A stretch of 64,000 nt of DNA, from assembly GCA_003574885.1 (NCBI GenBank), contig PJFC01000001.1:1-64000 (forward strand), read 5' to 3'. This document shows positions 35,361-44,228 of the stretch, in pieces; within the stretch, counting starts at the first letter, position 1; each line of letters begins with the position of its first letter. The notes under the pieces were generated by a model. It worked only from the letters and a program-made list of their open reading frames with translations. It had not been told where the DNA came from and ran no database searches. The stretch is from Geobacter sp. (GTDB taxonomy: Bacteria > Desulfobacterota > Desulfuromonadia > Geobacterales > Geobacteraceae). The position numbers and the translations under genes are program-made.

Positions 35361-35390
35361 GTAGGGGCGTGGCAACCACGCCCCTACGAT
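35361..35390. repeat. REP-like dispersed palindromic element, copy B
   Basis: GTAGGGGCGTGG-CAA-CCACGCCCCTAC is a perfect 12-bp palindrome with a CAA centre, followed by GAT. It is the minimal form of the element also found at 31207 and 42285. On the minus strand it abuts the ribosome-binding site of the enoyl-CoA hydratase gene, so the hairpin could affect translation or RNA stability. Confidence 0.8.
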
Positions 35391-35396
35391 GTCCAT

Positions 35397-36242
35397 TTAA
35401 TAGGTATAGAAACCCTGTCCCGACTTCTTCCCCAGATACCCCGCATTCACCATCTTCACCAGCAGCGGGCAGGGGCGATATTTTGGGTCCTTGAAGCCGT
35501 TGTAAAGCACATTGGCGATGGCGAGTACCGTATCGAGGCCGATGAAGTCCGCCAGGGTCAGCGGCCCCATCGGCTGGTTGGTGCCGAGCTTCATCCCCTT
35601 GTCGATGTCCTCCGCCGTGGCGATCCCTTCGTAGAGGGCAAAGACCGCCTCGTTGATCATGGGGATGAGGACCCGGTTGACGATGAAGCCGGGATAGTCC
35701 TGGGAGACCGCCATCTCCTTCTCCAGTCCGGCTACCAGCTCAGACGTGGTGCTGAAGGTTGCTTCGCTCGTGGCGTGGCCGCGGATCACCTCCACGAGCT
35801 TCATCAGCGGCACCGGATTCATGAAGTGCATGCCGATGACCTTGTCGGGCCGCCTGGTGACGGCGGCAATCTTGGTGATCGGAATGGAAGAGGTGTTGGA
35901 TGCAAGAATGGCACTGGGCTGGACGATGTCGTCCAGCTTGCGGAAGATGTCCAGCTTGAGCGGCTCGTGCTCGGTGACCGCCTCCACGCAGAAATCACAG
36001 CCGGCCAGGCCGGTCATGTCCTCCGTGGTCATGATCCGCCCCACGGTCTCCCCCACCAGCGTTTCGGCAATGACCCCTTTCTTCGCCTGCCGCTCCAGGT
36101 TCTGGTGGATGGTGGCGATGGCTTTTTCAAGCTGGACTTCGGCGATATCGTAGAGAACAACCTGATACCCGAACTGGGCGAAGACATGGGCAATGCCGTT
36201 CCCCATCTGCCCTGCCCCGAGTACTCCGACTGTTTTGATCAT
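35397..36242 (-). CDS. 3-hydroxybutyryl-CoA dehydrogenase
   Basis: A 281-residue NAD(P)-dependent enzyme. The N-terminal Rossmann motif is TVGVLGAGQMGNGIAHV. Catalytic and substrate regions are GMHFMNPVPLMKLVEVIRG (His of the His-Glu pair) and DYPGFIVNRVLIPMINEA. The C-terminal domain contains MKLGTNQPMGPLTLADFIG and ends KKSGQGFYTY. It interconverts 3-hydroxybutyryl-CoA and acetoacetyl-CoA. It is not fused to a hydratase, consistent with a short-chain pathway. It lies between thiolase and crotonase genes in the operon. Confidence 0.95.
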   Translation of the reverse strand: MIKTVGVLGAGQMGNGIAHVFAQFGYQVVLYDIAEVQLEKAIATIHQNLERQAKKGVIAETLVGETVGRIMTTEDMTGLAGCDFCVEAVTEHEPLKLDIFRKLDDIVQPSAILASNTSSIPITKIAAVTRRPDKVIGMHFMNPVPLMKLVEVIRGHATSEATFSTTSELVAGLEKEMAVSQDYPGFIVNRVLIPMINEAVFALYEGIATAEDIDKGMKLGTNQPMGPLTLADFIGLDTVLAIANVLYNGFKDPKYRPCPLLVKMVNAGYLGKKSGQGFYTY

Positions 36243-36307
36243 ATGTCCCCCGGATTATGAAGATCTTTCATAGGACTTATAGGACGCATAGGCCCCATGG
36301 GACTATA

Positions 36308-37483
36308 TTAAACCCGCTCGAAGATGACCGCCACCGCTTCGCCGCCGCCGATACAGAGGGTCGCAAGCCCGTAGCGCTGCTGCCGTTTGTGCAGCTCACG
36401 AATGACGGTCGCCGCCAGCCGTCCGCCGCTGGCGCCGATGGGATGGCCGATGGCGCAGGCGCCACCGTTGACATTCACCTTGTCCAGCGGAAGGCCCAGC
36501 CCCTTGATGGCCAGGAGAGCCACCGAGGCAAAGGCTTCGTTGATCTCGAACAGATCGATGTCGGAAATCTTCAGCCCGGCCCGGGTGCAGACTTTCTGAA
36601 TGGCGCCGATGGGGGCCTCGGGGAAGTTGTCGGGGTGGCGGCTCTCGGTCGCCATGGCCACGATGCGCGCCTTGGGAGCGAGGTTGTACTTCTTGAGTCC
36701 GGCGGCATCGGTCAGGAGGGCCAGAGCAGCGCCATCGTTGATGGAGGAGGCGTTACCGGCGGTGATGGTGCCGTCCTTCTTGAAGACCGCCTTCAGCTGC
36801 GGCAGCTTGGCCGGATCCCCCTTGAACGGCTCTTCGTCGGTGGCCAGGGTCTCGTCCCCCTTTTTCCCCTTCTTCACGACCGGCACGATCTCCTCGGCGA
36901 ACACCCCGCCGCTTGCCGCCGCCTGGGCCAGCTGGTAGGAACGGATGGCGAATTCATCCTGTTCCTCTCTCGTCAGGCTGCCGCGCTCCGCGCTCGCCTC
37001 GCCGATATCCCCCATGTGCCGGCCAGAGTACGGATCCTGCAGGCCGTCGTAAACCATCAGGTCGACCAGTTCGCCATGCCCCATTCGGTAGCCGGCCCTG
37101 GCCTTTTTCAGGATATAGGGGGCAAGAGACATATTTTCCATGCCGCCGGCAATCACCACCTGGGACTCGCCAAGACGGATGCTGCCGGCACCGAGCATGA
37201 TCGCCTTGAGTCCGCTGCCGCAGACCTTGTTGATGGTCAGGGCATGGGTCGTGTCGGGAATGCCGGCACCCCGCATGGCCTGCCGCGCGGGGGCCTGGCC
37301 GCAGCCTCCCGCCAGCACCTGGCCGACGATCACCTCGTCCACCTGGTCGGCAGCGAGTCCGGCCCGTGTCAACAGCCCGGTCATGACCGTCGCCGCCAGC
37401 TTCGGCGCCTCCACCTCCGCAAGCATACCACCGAAAGAGCCAAACGGGGTTCGTAACGCCTCCACTACAAAGACATCGCTCAT
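36308..37483 (-). CDS. Acetyl-CoA acetyltransferase (thiolase)
   Basis: A 391-residue thiolase starting at ATG 37483 (MSDVFVVEALRTPFG), chosen because GGAGG is 6 bases upstream; the frame from 37522 would overlap the promoter. The nucleophile Cys is in NKVCGSGLKAIMLG, the His in NVNGGACAIGHPIGASG and the second Cys in LATLCIGGGEAVA. It cleaves acetoacetyl-CoA with CoA to two acetyl-CoA (or the reverse). It is the first gene of the beta-oxidation run, directly behind a promoter carrying the TTGACAT-N2-ACGTAAA dyad. Confidence 0.95.
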   Translation of the reverse strand: MSDVFVVEALRTPFGSFGGMLAEVEAPKLAATVMTGLLTRAGLAADQVDEVIVGQVLAGGCGQAPARQAMRGAGIPDTTHALTINKVCGSGLKAIMLGAGSIRLGESQVVIAGGMENMSLAPYILKKARAGYRMGHGELVDLMVYDGLQDPYSGRHMGDIGEASAERGSLTREEQDEFAIRSYQLAQAAASGGVFAEEIVPVVKKGKKGDETLATDEEPFKGDPAKLPQLKAVFKKDGTITAGNASSINDGAALALLTDAAGLKKYNLAPKARIVAMATESRHPDNFPEAPIGAIQKVCTRAGLKISDIDLFEINEAFASVALLAIKGLGLPLDKVNVNGGACAIGHPIGASGGRLAATVIRELHKRQQRYGLATLCIGGGEAVAVIFERV

Positions 37484-37512
37484 CGTATTCCTCCCCGGGA
37501 AAATTTTGAACC

Positions 37513-37541
37513 AGTATAACAACAGTTTACGTACATGTCAA
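37513..37541 (-). promoter_or_regulatory. Promoter and MerR-type operator of the thiolase / beta-oxidation operon
   Basis: On the minus strand TTGACA (37536-37541), a 17-base spacer TGTACGTAAACTGTTGT and TATACT (37513-37518) form a near-perfect sigma-70 promoter 30 bases before the thiolase start. An imperfect dyad TTGACAT-GT-ACGTAAA spans the -35 box and spacer. The same dyad and the upstream ATGTTTTAT occur in the promoter at 43103-43131. I infer it is the operator of the MerR-family protein encoded at 43285. Confidence 0.78.
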
Positions 37542-37779
37542 CCAGATATAAAACATGTTTATACAATAGCACGTAAACGGCCTGTGGCGTATTGTTGATA
37601 ATTACAAATTCTGTCAATACCAAGGGTGACCAAATGGTGCGGACTAGCTCTCGGATGCAAAGTCCCCGGGATAGGGGCCACCAGCGTGGGAAAGGTGAAA
37701 CAAAGGTGCACGGGATGAACAGAGGGGAATGCATCATGCCGGGCTCTGATCGACTGAAAGGGTACGGGGCAGCATTGCT

Positions 37780-38946
37780 TTACAGGCTGACGATGTCGTC
37801 GGCCAGATCGGTCAACTTTACCCCGCCGCCGTCACTGACGACAAAGGTGTTTTCGATGCCGATCACCCCCTGGCCCGGAATGACGAACTTGGGCTCAATG
37901 GCGATGGTCTGGCCTGCCCGGAGCGGTGACTTGAATCCCTGGGCCAAGACCGGCAGCTCGTCCAGTTCGAGTCCTGTACCATGGCCGACGAATCGGGCGT
38001 TTTCTCCCGGTGCCCCCATGTAATACTGGGCAAGACCTGCCTCTTCGGCCATGGCGAGCGACGAGAGGAACAGTTCCTCGCAGACGACACCCGGCTTGAG
38101 GCGTTCAGCCACCTGTCGCTGGATTGCCAATGCTGTGGCAAAAGCATGCCGAAGTTCGGCAGACAGGGAGCCGATGACGAACATCCGGGTCATATCGACG
38201 ATGTACCCATTGAAGACCCCGGTGTAGTCGATGAGGATCGGGGTGTTGGGCCTGATTTCGTCAATCGTGGCGCCATGGGGAGATGCATTGGAGAGTCCTC
38301 CGCCGGTGACGGCGCCGTCGAAGAACCCCGGCTGTCCGGCTGAAGAAGAGACGGCCAATCCCATGAACAGCTCCTGGTTGAAGGCCCGCATCCGCACATA
38401 CCCTTCACTCCCCGCCTTTCGGAGACGACATTCAAACTCGGCGGCCAGGTCCAGTTCCCGCATGCCGGGCCGCAGGAATTCGGGTACCTGTTCGAAAATG
38501 CCGCAGAGCCGTCTGCCGCTGCGACGCATTTGCTCCAGTTCCCAGTCGGACTTGACCGAGCGGATGTCGCGGTTGATGCCGGAGATATCGACGAATTCCC
38601 GGCCGGGGAGCAGCTTGGTGTAGTAGTTGTATTGCTGGACCGGGATGATGTCAAAAGTCAGGCCGACCTTCCTGACCGCATCGCCGAACAGAGCCGGAAA
38701 CTCCTTGCTGGAGGGAAACGACCGGGTATCCTCGATGAGGCTTTCCTTTACGGCACGGCTGTAGCTCTTGCGCACCAGGAGCAACGGATTGCCGTCGGCC
38801 GGAATCCAGAGGGTGGCGTTCTGGCGGGTGCCGCTGAAGTAGTAGATATCGATGGGATAGATGATCAGCGCCCCGTCGATACCCGTGGCACGCAGTCCCT
38901 GCTGGAGGCGGATGATCCTTTGTTCCGATTCCCATTTGGTCAGCAT
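37780..38946 (-). CDS. M24-family metallopeptidase (Xaa-Pro aminopeptidase-like)
   Basis: A 388-residue protein with a creatinase-like N-terminal domain (1-150; IIYPIDIYYFSGTRQNATLW) and a pita-bread catalytic domain. All five metal ligands are visible: Asp in LIDYTGVF and in YIVDMTRMF, His in FVGHGTGLELDE, Glu in AIEPKFVIPG and Glu in GIENTFVV. It probably cleaves X-Pro dipeptides or peptides in the cytoplasm. It lies 65 bases after the fused isobutyryl-CoA mutase gene on the same strand, so it may be co-transcribed. A link to amino-acid use is possible but not proven. A TTTACGTCA sequence occurs just upstream (38969-38977). Confidence 0.88.
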   Translation of the reverse strand: MLTKWESEQRIIRLQQGLRATGIDGALIIYPIDIYYFSGTRQNATLWIPADGNPLLLVRKSYSRAVKESLIEDTRSFPSSKEFPALFGDAVRKVGLTFDIIPVQQYNYYTKLLPGREFVDISGINRDIRSVKSDWELEQMRRSGRRLCGIFEQVPEFLRPGMRELDLAAEFECRLRKAGSEGYVRMRAFNQELFMGLAVSSSAGQPGFFDGAVTGGGLSNASPHGATIDEIRPNTPILIDYTGVFNGYIVDMTRMFVIGSLSAELRHAFATALAIQRQVAERLKPGVVCEELFLSSLAMAEEAGLAQYYMGAPGENARFVGHGTGLELDELPVLAQGFKSPLRAGQTIAIEPKFVIPGQGVIGIENTFVVSDGGGVKLTDLADDIVSL

Positions 38947-39011
38947 GGTGAACCTCTTTTCAATGATAATTTACGTCAGATAAAGGTGAGTATACCCTCT
39001 TTCCCCTCTCT

Positions 39012-42000
39012 TTACATGTTTCTCCGGTATTTTCCCCCCACCTCGTAGAGGGCATGACTGATCTGCCCCAGGGAGGCAATCCGTGCGGTTTCCATCAGCT
39101 CGGCAAATATATTGCCGCCACCCATGGCCACCTCCTGCAATCGCTTGAGGGCAGCCGGCGCCTTCTCCCTGTTCCGTTCCACGAACTCCTTGAGGTTTCC
39201 GATCTGCTGCTCTTTCTCCTCTTTGGTAGCCCGGGCCAGTTCCCCCGGTACCTGGTATCCCTCCTCACCGGCACGGGGATTGAGAAAGCAGTTGACGCCG
39301 ATGATCGGGAGCTCGCCGTTGTGCTTCTTGTGCTCGTAGAGCATGGATTCGTCCTGAATCTTGCTCCGCTGGTACTGGGTCTCCATGGCGCCTAGGACGC
39401 CCCCTCGTTGGTCGATGCGCTCGAACTCGCATATCACCGCCTCCTCTACCAGGTCGGTCAGTTCCTCGATAATGAAGGAGCCCTGGAGTGGGTTCTCGTT
39501 CCTTGCCAGGCCGAATTCCCGGCTGATGATCATCTGGATCGCCATGGCCCGGCGCACCGACTCCTCCGAGGGAGTGGTGACCGCCTCGTCGTAGGCGTTG
39601 GTGTGGAGGGAGTTGCAGTTGTCATAGATGGCCATGAGGGCCTGAAGGGTGGTGCGGATGTCGTTGAAGTCCATCTCCTGTGCGTGCAGCGAGCGGCCAC
39701 TGGTCTGGATGTGGTATTTCAGTTTCTGACTCCGGTCGTTGGCGCCGTATTTCTCCCGCATCACCACCGCCCAGATGCGCCGCGCCACCCGGCCGATCAC
39801 CGTGTATTCCGGGTCCAGGCCGTTACTGAAGAAGTAGGAAAGGTTCGGGGCAAAGTCGTCGATATGCATGCCGCGGGAGAGATAGTACTCCACGTAAGTG
39901 AAACCGTTGGAAAGGGTGAAGGCGAGCTGGGATATGGGGTTGGCCCCTGCCTCGGCGATATGGTAGCCGCTGATGGAGACCGAGTAGTAGTTGCGCACCT
40001 TTTGCTCGATGAAGTACTGCTGGATATCCCCCATCATCCGCAGGGCGAACTCGGTGGAGAAGATGCAGGTGTTCTGCCCCTGGTCCTCCTTCAGAATGTC
40101 GGCCTGGACCGTCCCCCGAACGGTCTGCAGGGTAAAGCTCCTGATCTCCGCGTATTCGGCATCGCTGGGGGTGCGGCCGTTTTTCTCCCGGAACGCATCC
40201 ACCTGCTGGTCGATGGCTGCATTGAAGAAGAAGGCGAGCATCATGGGGGCCGGGCCGTTGATGGTGATGGAGACGCTGGTATTGGGGGCGCAGAGGTCGA
40301 AGCCGGCGTAAAGCTTCTTCATGTCCTCCACCGTACAGATGGAAACCCCGCTCTCCCCCACCTTGCCGTAGATGTCGGGAGGGTAGTCCGGATCCTCGCC
40401 GTAGAGGGTTACACTGTCGAATGCGGTGGAAAGCCGCTTGGCATCGTCGTCCTTGCAGAGGTAATGGAAGCGGCGGTTGGTCCGCTCTGGTGATCCTTCC
40501 CCGGCAAACTGGCGTTTCGGATCCTCTTCGGCCCGCTTGAAGGGGAAGACCCCGGCGGTGTAGGGAAAGAGTCCCGGCGCGTTCTCCAGCATGGACCAGC
40601 GGACGATCTCTCCCCAGTCGGCGAAATCTGGGAGGCAGACCTTGGAAATGCGGGTGCCAGAGAGGGTCGTGGTGAAGAGGTCGCTCCGGATCTCCTTGTC
40701 TCGCACCTTGGTCACCAGTTGGTCCTGCCGGTAGGTTTCTTTCAGACAGGGCCAGTCGGCGAGGATTTTTTTCGGCTCTTCGTGTAGCTTCGACTCGTAG
40801 CCGGCAATCTGACGATCCAGTTCTTCAAGCGTAGTTGCCACCTCCAGGACCTCTCTGGCACCCTTGAGCTGGAAAAGGCGCCGCGCCACCCCCACCTGCT
40901 CCAGTACCCGCCTGCGATAGCCCCGCACCGCCTGGACGATCTCTCCCAGGTAATGGATCCGGTCCGGCGGAATGATGTACTGCTTGAGGCTCTCCTTTTC
41001 CGTGACGACCAACTGCGAGGCGAGCCCCAGCCCCAGCTTGGCGTTCAGTGTTTCGATGAGCGCCCGGTAGAGGACGTTCGTGCCCGGATCGTTGAACTGG
41101 GCGGCAATGGTGCCATAGACCGGCAACTCCTCGTCCGCCGTCTCGAACAGCTCCCGGTTGCGGCGGTACTGCTTGCGCACGTTGCGCAGGGCATCCTCGG
41201 CCCCCTTGCGCTCGAACTTGTTAAGGGCGATGAGATCGGCGAAATCGAGCATGTCGATCTTTTCCAGTTGGGTCGGTGCACCGAACTCGCAGGTCATGAC
41301 ATAGAGGGAGACGTCGGCGATATCCACCACCCGGGCATCCCCCTGGCCGATGCCTGAGGTCTCCACAATGACCAGATCGAAGCCTGCGGCCTTCACCACG
41401 TCAATGGCGTCGTGAATGGCGGCGGAGAGCTCGGAATGGGAATCCCGGGTGGCGAGCGAGCGCATGTATACCTTGCTGGTATTGATGGCATTCATCCGGA
41501 TCCGGTCTCCCAGAAGCGCCCCACCGGTTCGCTGACGGCTCGGGTCCACCGCCAGGATAGCGACGCTCTTTTCGGGGAAATCCCTCAGGAAGCGACGCAC
41601 CAACTCGTCGGTGAGAGAGCTCTTCCCTGCTCCGCCGGTACCGGTGATGCCGACCACGGGAACAGGGCGCCCCATGGCACGGATCTGTTCCCGTAGGGGA
41701 CCATAGCCGCAGGAATGATCATGTACATCCTGCTCCGCCAGGGTTATGAGGGTGTTCACGACCAGGATATCCCGGTGTTGAAGCTTGTCGATCTCCTCGC
41801 CGACCATGCGCCGGGGAGCGAAATCGCACTCCTTGAGCATGTGGTTGATCATCCCCTGGAGCCCCATGCGTCTGCCATCCTCGGGGGAGAATATCTTGCT
41901 TATGCCATATGACTCCAACTCCCGGATTTCGTCCGGAATAATCACTCCGCCACCGCCGCCGAAGATCCGTACCTGCTCCGCTCCCCGCTCCCGTAGCTGG

Positions 42001-42260
42001 TCCTTGATGTACTTGAAGAACTCAAGGTGTCCCCCTTGGTAGCAGGAAACCGCGATCCCCTGGGCATCCTCCTGAATGGCGGCGGTGACGATCTCGTCCA
42101 CGGAGCGATTGTGCCCCAGATGGATCACCTCGGCGCCCGAGGACTGCAGGATGCGACGGATAATATTGGTGGATGCATCGTGGCCGTCAAAGAGGCTCGT
42201 TGCGGTGACGAAACGGATCTTGTTAGTGGATTTGTAAACTTCAGGGGCTGCGGTATGCAT
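39012..42260 (-). CDS. icmF: Fused isobutyryl-CoA mutase IcmF (B12 domain, G-protein chaperone, mutase)
   Basis: ATG 42260 ([17 protein letters not shown]) follows GGAGG and gives 1082 residues, the usual IcmF length. The order is: B12-binding domain 1-140 ([35 protein letters not shown]); MeaI/ArgK-like GTPase about 180-400 (Walker [14 protein letters not shown], then [17 protein letters not shown] and ETSGIGQGD); linker; and TIM-barrel mutase about 530-1082 ([35 protein letters not shown]). In methylmalonyl-CoA mutase the substrate pocket uses Tyr and Arg; the Phe in FPFKR and the HIQTSGRS block fit IcmF instead. It interconverts isobutyryl-CoA and n-butyryl-CoA with coenzyme B12, with the GTPase aiding cofactor loading. 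It follows the DUF6125-like gene. Confidence 0.94.
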   Translation of the reverse strand: MHTAAPEVYKSTNKIRFVTATSLFDGHDASTNIIRRILQSSGAEVIHLGHNRSVDEIVTAAIQEDAQGIAVSCYQGGHLEFFKYIKDQLRERGAEQVRIFGGGGGVIIPDEIRELESYGISKIFSPEDGRRMGLQGMINHMLKECDFAPRRMVGEEIDKLQHRDILVVNTLITLAEQDVHDHSCGYGPLREQIRAMGRPVPVVGITGTGGAGKSSLTDELVRRFLRDFPEKSVAILAVDPSRQRTGGALLGDRIRMNAINTSKVYMRSLATRDSHSELSAAIHDAIDVVKAAGFDLVIVETSGIGQGDARVVDIADVSLYVMTCEFGAPTQLEKIDMLDFADLIALNKFERKGAEDALRNVRKQYRRNRELFETADEELPVYGTIAAQFNDPGTNVLYRALIETLNAKLGLGLASQLVVTEKESLKQYIIPPDRIHYLGEIVQAVRGYRRRVLEQVGVARRLFQLKGAREVLEVATTLEELDRQIAGYESKLHEEPKKILADWPCLKETYRQDQLVTKVRDKEIRSDLFTTTLSGTRISKVCLPDFADWGEIVRWSMLENAPGLFPYTAGVFPFKRAEEDPKRQFAGEGSPERTNRRFHYLCKDDDAKRLSTAFDSVTLYGEDPDYPPDIYGKVGESGVSICTVEDMKKLYAGFDLCAPNTSVSITINGPAPMMLAFFFNAAIDQQVDAFREKNGRTPSDAEYAEIRSFTLQTVRGTVQADILKEDQGQNTCIFSTEFALRMMGDIQQYFIEQKVRNYYSVSISGYHIAEAGANPISQLAFTLSNGFTYVEYYLSRGMHIDDFAPNLSYFFSNGLDPEYTVIGRVARRIWAVVMREKYGANDRSQKLKYHIQTSGRSLHAQEMDFNDIRTTLQALMAIYDNCNSLHTNAYDEAVTTPSEESVRRAMAIQMIISREFGLARNENPLQGSFIIEELTDLVEEAVICEFERIDQRGGVLGAMETQYQRSKIQDESMLYEHKKHNGELPIIGVNCFLNPRAGEEGYQVPGELARATKEEKEQQIGNLKEFVERNREKAPAALKRLQEVAMGGGNIFAELMETARIASLGQISHALYEVGGKYRRNM

Positions 42261-42284
42261 GGGGGGCCTCCGATCAAATGGATT

Positions 42285-42333
42285 ATCGTAGGGACGGGGT
42301 TCCCCCGCCAAAGGCGCGAAGCATCGCCCCTAC
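42285..42333. repeat. REP-like dispersed palindromic element, copy C
   Basis: Read on the minus strand it begins GTAGGGGCGATGC and ends CCCGTCCCTACGAT, matching the termini of the copies at 31207 and 35361, with a different centre (GGCGGGGGAACCCCG). It sits between the DUF6125-like gene and icmF, just before the icmF ribosome site. Confidence 0.7.
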
Positions 42334-42340
42334 TGCGTCT

Positions 42341-42910
42341 CTATTCCACCACGAACTCCCAGGCGCACCATAAGACGTCGGGATGGGCATCCGGCGGACA
42401 GGCAATGCAACGGGTCTGAATACGCGGATCGATCGTCCGGGCAAACTCGGCATATTCAACCTTACCCACCTCCTTGCAGGGGAAGTCAGGAAGCCCTTTT
42501 CTTCTGCGGGCCGACTGGACCCGGCAGTCGAGCATTCTGAATACGACCCGGTTGTCACTCTGCTCGATCATATCCTGCAGATTTAGCCGGGCATAGAGCC
42601 GGTGCTTCAGAGACTCCACCAGGGCTGGAATGCCGCCGCCCGTCTGCATACCGAGTCGTTCCATGATCCGTTTCGCCTCGATGACGGTGAAATGCCGCCA
42701 CGCCTCGATGTCGGCAGCGATGGCCTCGTCGATGCCGTAACGCTTTTCCATCGCCTGAAACCAGAGACCATCGTGGGCCAGCCAGTTCTTGGCATCATCG
42801 ACGATTATTGTGATCAACTCTTCCTTACTGAGCCCACTGAGAAGCGTGACACCCTCATCACCGTTCACGGTCGAAGCTACGGAACAACATTCCCGATCGA
42901 TATCAGACAT
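42341..42910 (-). CDS. Conserved protein of DUF6125-like type, linked to icmF
   Basis: This protein is 189 residues from the second of two adjacent ATGs (42910), preferred for its spacing to AAGGGGG. It contains LSKEELITIIVDDAKNWLAH, DGLWFQAMEKRYGIDEA and RRFTVIEAKRIM-like WRHFTVIEAKRIMERLG, then a C-terminal part with several Cys (MLDCRVQSARRRKGL, FPCKEVG, RCIACPPD). I recall this pattern as the DUF6125 family of anaerobes; the assignment is from memory. The Cys residues could bind metal. No membrane segment is seen. It is the first gene after the MerR-type operator and precedes icmF, so a role in branched acyl-CoA or cofactor metabolism is an inference from context. Confidence 0.75.
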   Translation of the reverse strand: MSDIDRECCSVASTVNGDEGVTLLSGLSKEELITIIVDDAKNWLAHDGLWFQAMEKRYGIDEAIAADIEAWRHFTVIEAKRIMERLGMQTGGGIPALVESLKHRLYARLNLQDMIEQSDNRVVFRMLDCRVQSARRRKGLPDFPCKEVGKVEYAEFARTIDPRIQTRCIACPPDAHPDVLWCAWEFVVE

Positions 42911-43102
42911 CATATCCCCCTTGTCATGAAGCAGTATTCCAAAACGGCGTCATCATTTGACTAGAATTTAGCCAGAAAACGATTTAAACATTAGACAAAA
43001 TCAGTTAAACCAATCGCTGCCGGTCTGTGCCAAACGTCACCCGCCACAGGAGGCACAACCCCGGCAAATTATTGACAGGAATAATATCTCGATGTAACCA
43101 GA

Positions 43103-43131
43103 ACCATATATCGCGTTTACGTGTATGTCAA
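43103..43131 (-). promoter_or_regulatory. Promoter and MerR-type operator of the icmF operon
   Basis: On the minus strand TTGACA (43126-43131), a 17-base spacer TACACGTAAACGCGATA and TATGGT (43103-43108) form a promoter. The dyad TTGACAT-AC-ACGTAAA overlaps the -35 box exactly as in the thiolase promoter at 37513, and GATGTTTTAT precedes it as there. The leader to the DUF6125-like gene is about 185 bases, long for this genome, with no clear extra element. Confidence 0.72.
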
Positions 43132-43226
43132 GCAATAATAAAACATCTTTTTGAATATTTCAAGAGTCCTATCATAAAGAGCATAATAGCGTTGAATAAG
43201 GGTGCTCCCCACTTCGTTCAAACATG

Positions 43227-43255
43227 TTGACAGTGCGCTCTTCTTGTTTTAAGCT
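43227..43255 (+). promoter_or_regulatory. Candidate sigma-70-type promoter of the MerR-family gene
   Basis: TTGACA (43227-43232), a 17-base spacer and TAAGCT (43250-43255) lie 29 bases before the MerR start codon. A partial operator-like AACGTAAAGG occurs between the promoter and the ATG, which could allow autoregulation, but it is not a full dyad. Confidence 0.5.
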
Positions 43256-43284
43256 GTTAGAAATTTAACGTAAAGGTAAAGTAA

Positions 43285-43701
43285 ATGATCAACGAGACGA
43301 GTAGCGAATCAATTACCCCGATCGGCGAGCTTGCCATATCACTCGGGCTGACTACCCGCACTCTGCGCTACTGGGAGGAGGTCGGCATCATCGAATCCGT
43401 GCAGCGGGCAGATGGCGCGACCAGAGGGTACACCCCGTATTTCGTGCGGCGGATAAGATTCATTATGAAACTGAAGGAACTGGGGCTTACCATAAAGGAG
43501 ATGCAGGACCTCTATGTCGCCTACGGCGAGGCGAAACAGACCGAACGGATGATTCCGCGCCTGCTGGAGATCCTCGACGAGCATGTGAATACAATCGATG
43601 AGAGGATGGCCAGCATCGCTTCCCTGCGAAAGGATATCGTCGACTACCGGAAACGGATGGCGTTGAAATTTGAGGAAAGCGTAGCAACAAAAAGTGGCTG
43701 A
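43285..43701 (+). CDS. MerR-family transcriptional regulator (LiuR-like)
   Basis: A 138-residue protein. The winged helix-turn-helix is at about 10-80 (IGELAISLGLTTRTLRYWEE, GYTPYFVRRIRFIMKLKELG), followed by a coiled dimerisation helix (about 85-125). It has no metal-binding Cys cluster or large effector domain. MerR proteins of this size control branched-chain amino-acid and short-chain acyl-CoA catabolism in proteobacteria (LiuR group). It is divergent from the DUF6125/icmF operon, whose promoter shares a dyad with the thiolase operon promoter. I infer it represses both and is released by an acyl-CoA or similar metabolite. Confidence 0.85.
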   Translation: MINETSSESITPIGELAISLGLTTRTLRYWEEVGIIESVQRADGATRGYTPYFVRRIRFIMKLKELGLTIKEMQDLYVAYGEAKQTERMIPRLLEILDEHVNTIDERMASIASLRKDIVDYRKRMALKFEESVATKSG

Positions 43702-43745
43702 TATGACAATTCCACCATAGATCGGCACCAACCTGCCTCTAACAC

Positions 43746-43779
43746 GAAAGGTCACTTTCAAACGAAAAGTGACCTTTTC
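43746..43779 (+). terminator. Intrinsic terminator after the MerR gene
   Basis: GAAAGGTCACTTTC-AAAC-GAAAAGTGACCTTTTC forms a 14-bp stem with a 4-base loop ending in a T-rich tail. It is a close relative of the hairpin at 29254-29291: the loop is the reverse complement and two stem pairs are swapped together. Confidence 0.8.
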
Positions 43780-43835
43780 TCATCGATACTCCCGTGCGTA
43801 CGAAGGTGACGCGCTCTTTTCCTTCAGGCGATAGC

Positions 43836-44228
43836 CTACGCCACCACTTCGGCGATATCCTTTACCCTTACCCGCTCCGCCCCCTCATCCTTCAATCCGT
43901 CCTCCACCATCATGCAGTAGGGCAACTGACGCAGAGAGTGTCAGGTTGCAGTCACAAGGCCTCCCCTGATCCGGTCGAGATTTAATCTCGTTCCCGCCTG
44001 CTCTTCTCTCCACATTCTTCCAGCTCTGGCGCCACAACAGAAGCCGTTCTCCTTCACGCGCCCGAACTCAGCAGGTGCCGTGCCGGTAGCCGCGCGGATC
44101 ACCTGTCGCGGGGCCACGGACGTGTCGTTGTGGCGACCGAGATAGCAAGCATCGTGGGAAATGATTTTCCTCAGCTCGGCCTTTTTCGTGAGCCGAAGTT
44201 TCGATAAGCCTGCTTCATTATTCTTCAT
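43836..44228 (-). pseudogene. Remnant of a CCG-domain Fe-S oxidoreductase
   Basis: The minus-strand frame contains SKLRLTKKAELRKII, HDACYLGRHND and FCCGARAGRMWREEQAG. These match the last CCG domain of HdrD/GlpC-like proteins (HDPCYLGRHN, CCGAGGGRMW). A TGA at 43941-43943 interrupts it, after which the same frame continues PYCMMVEDGLKDEGAERV and DIAEVVA to a second stop, the normal C-terminal end. The N-terminal membrane and ferredoxin-like parts are missing because the MarR gene begins to overlap at 44218. Only about 130 of an expected 600 or more residues remain. It may be a relic of a second ETF:quinone oxidoreductase. Confidence 0.8.
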
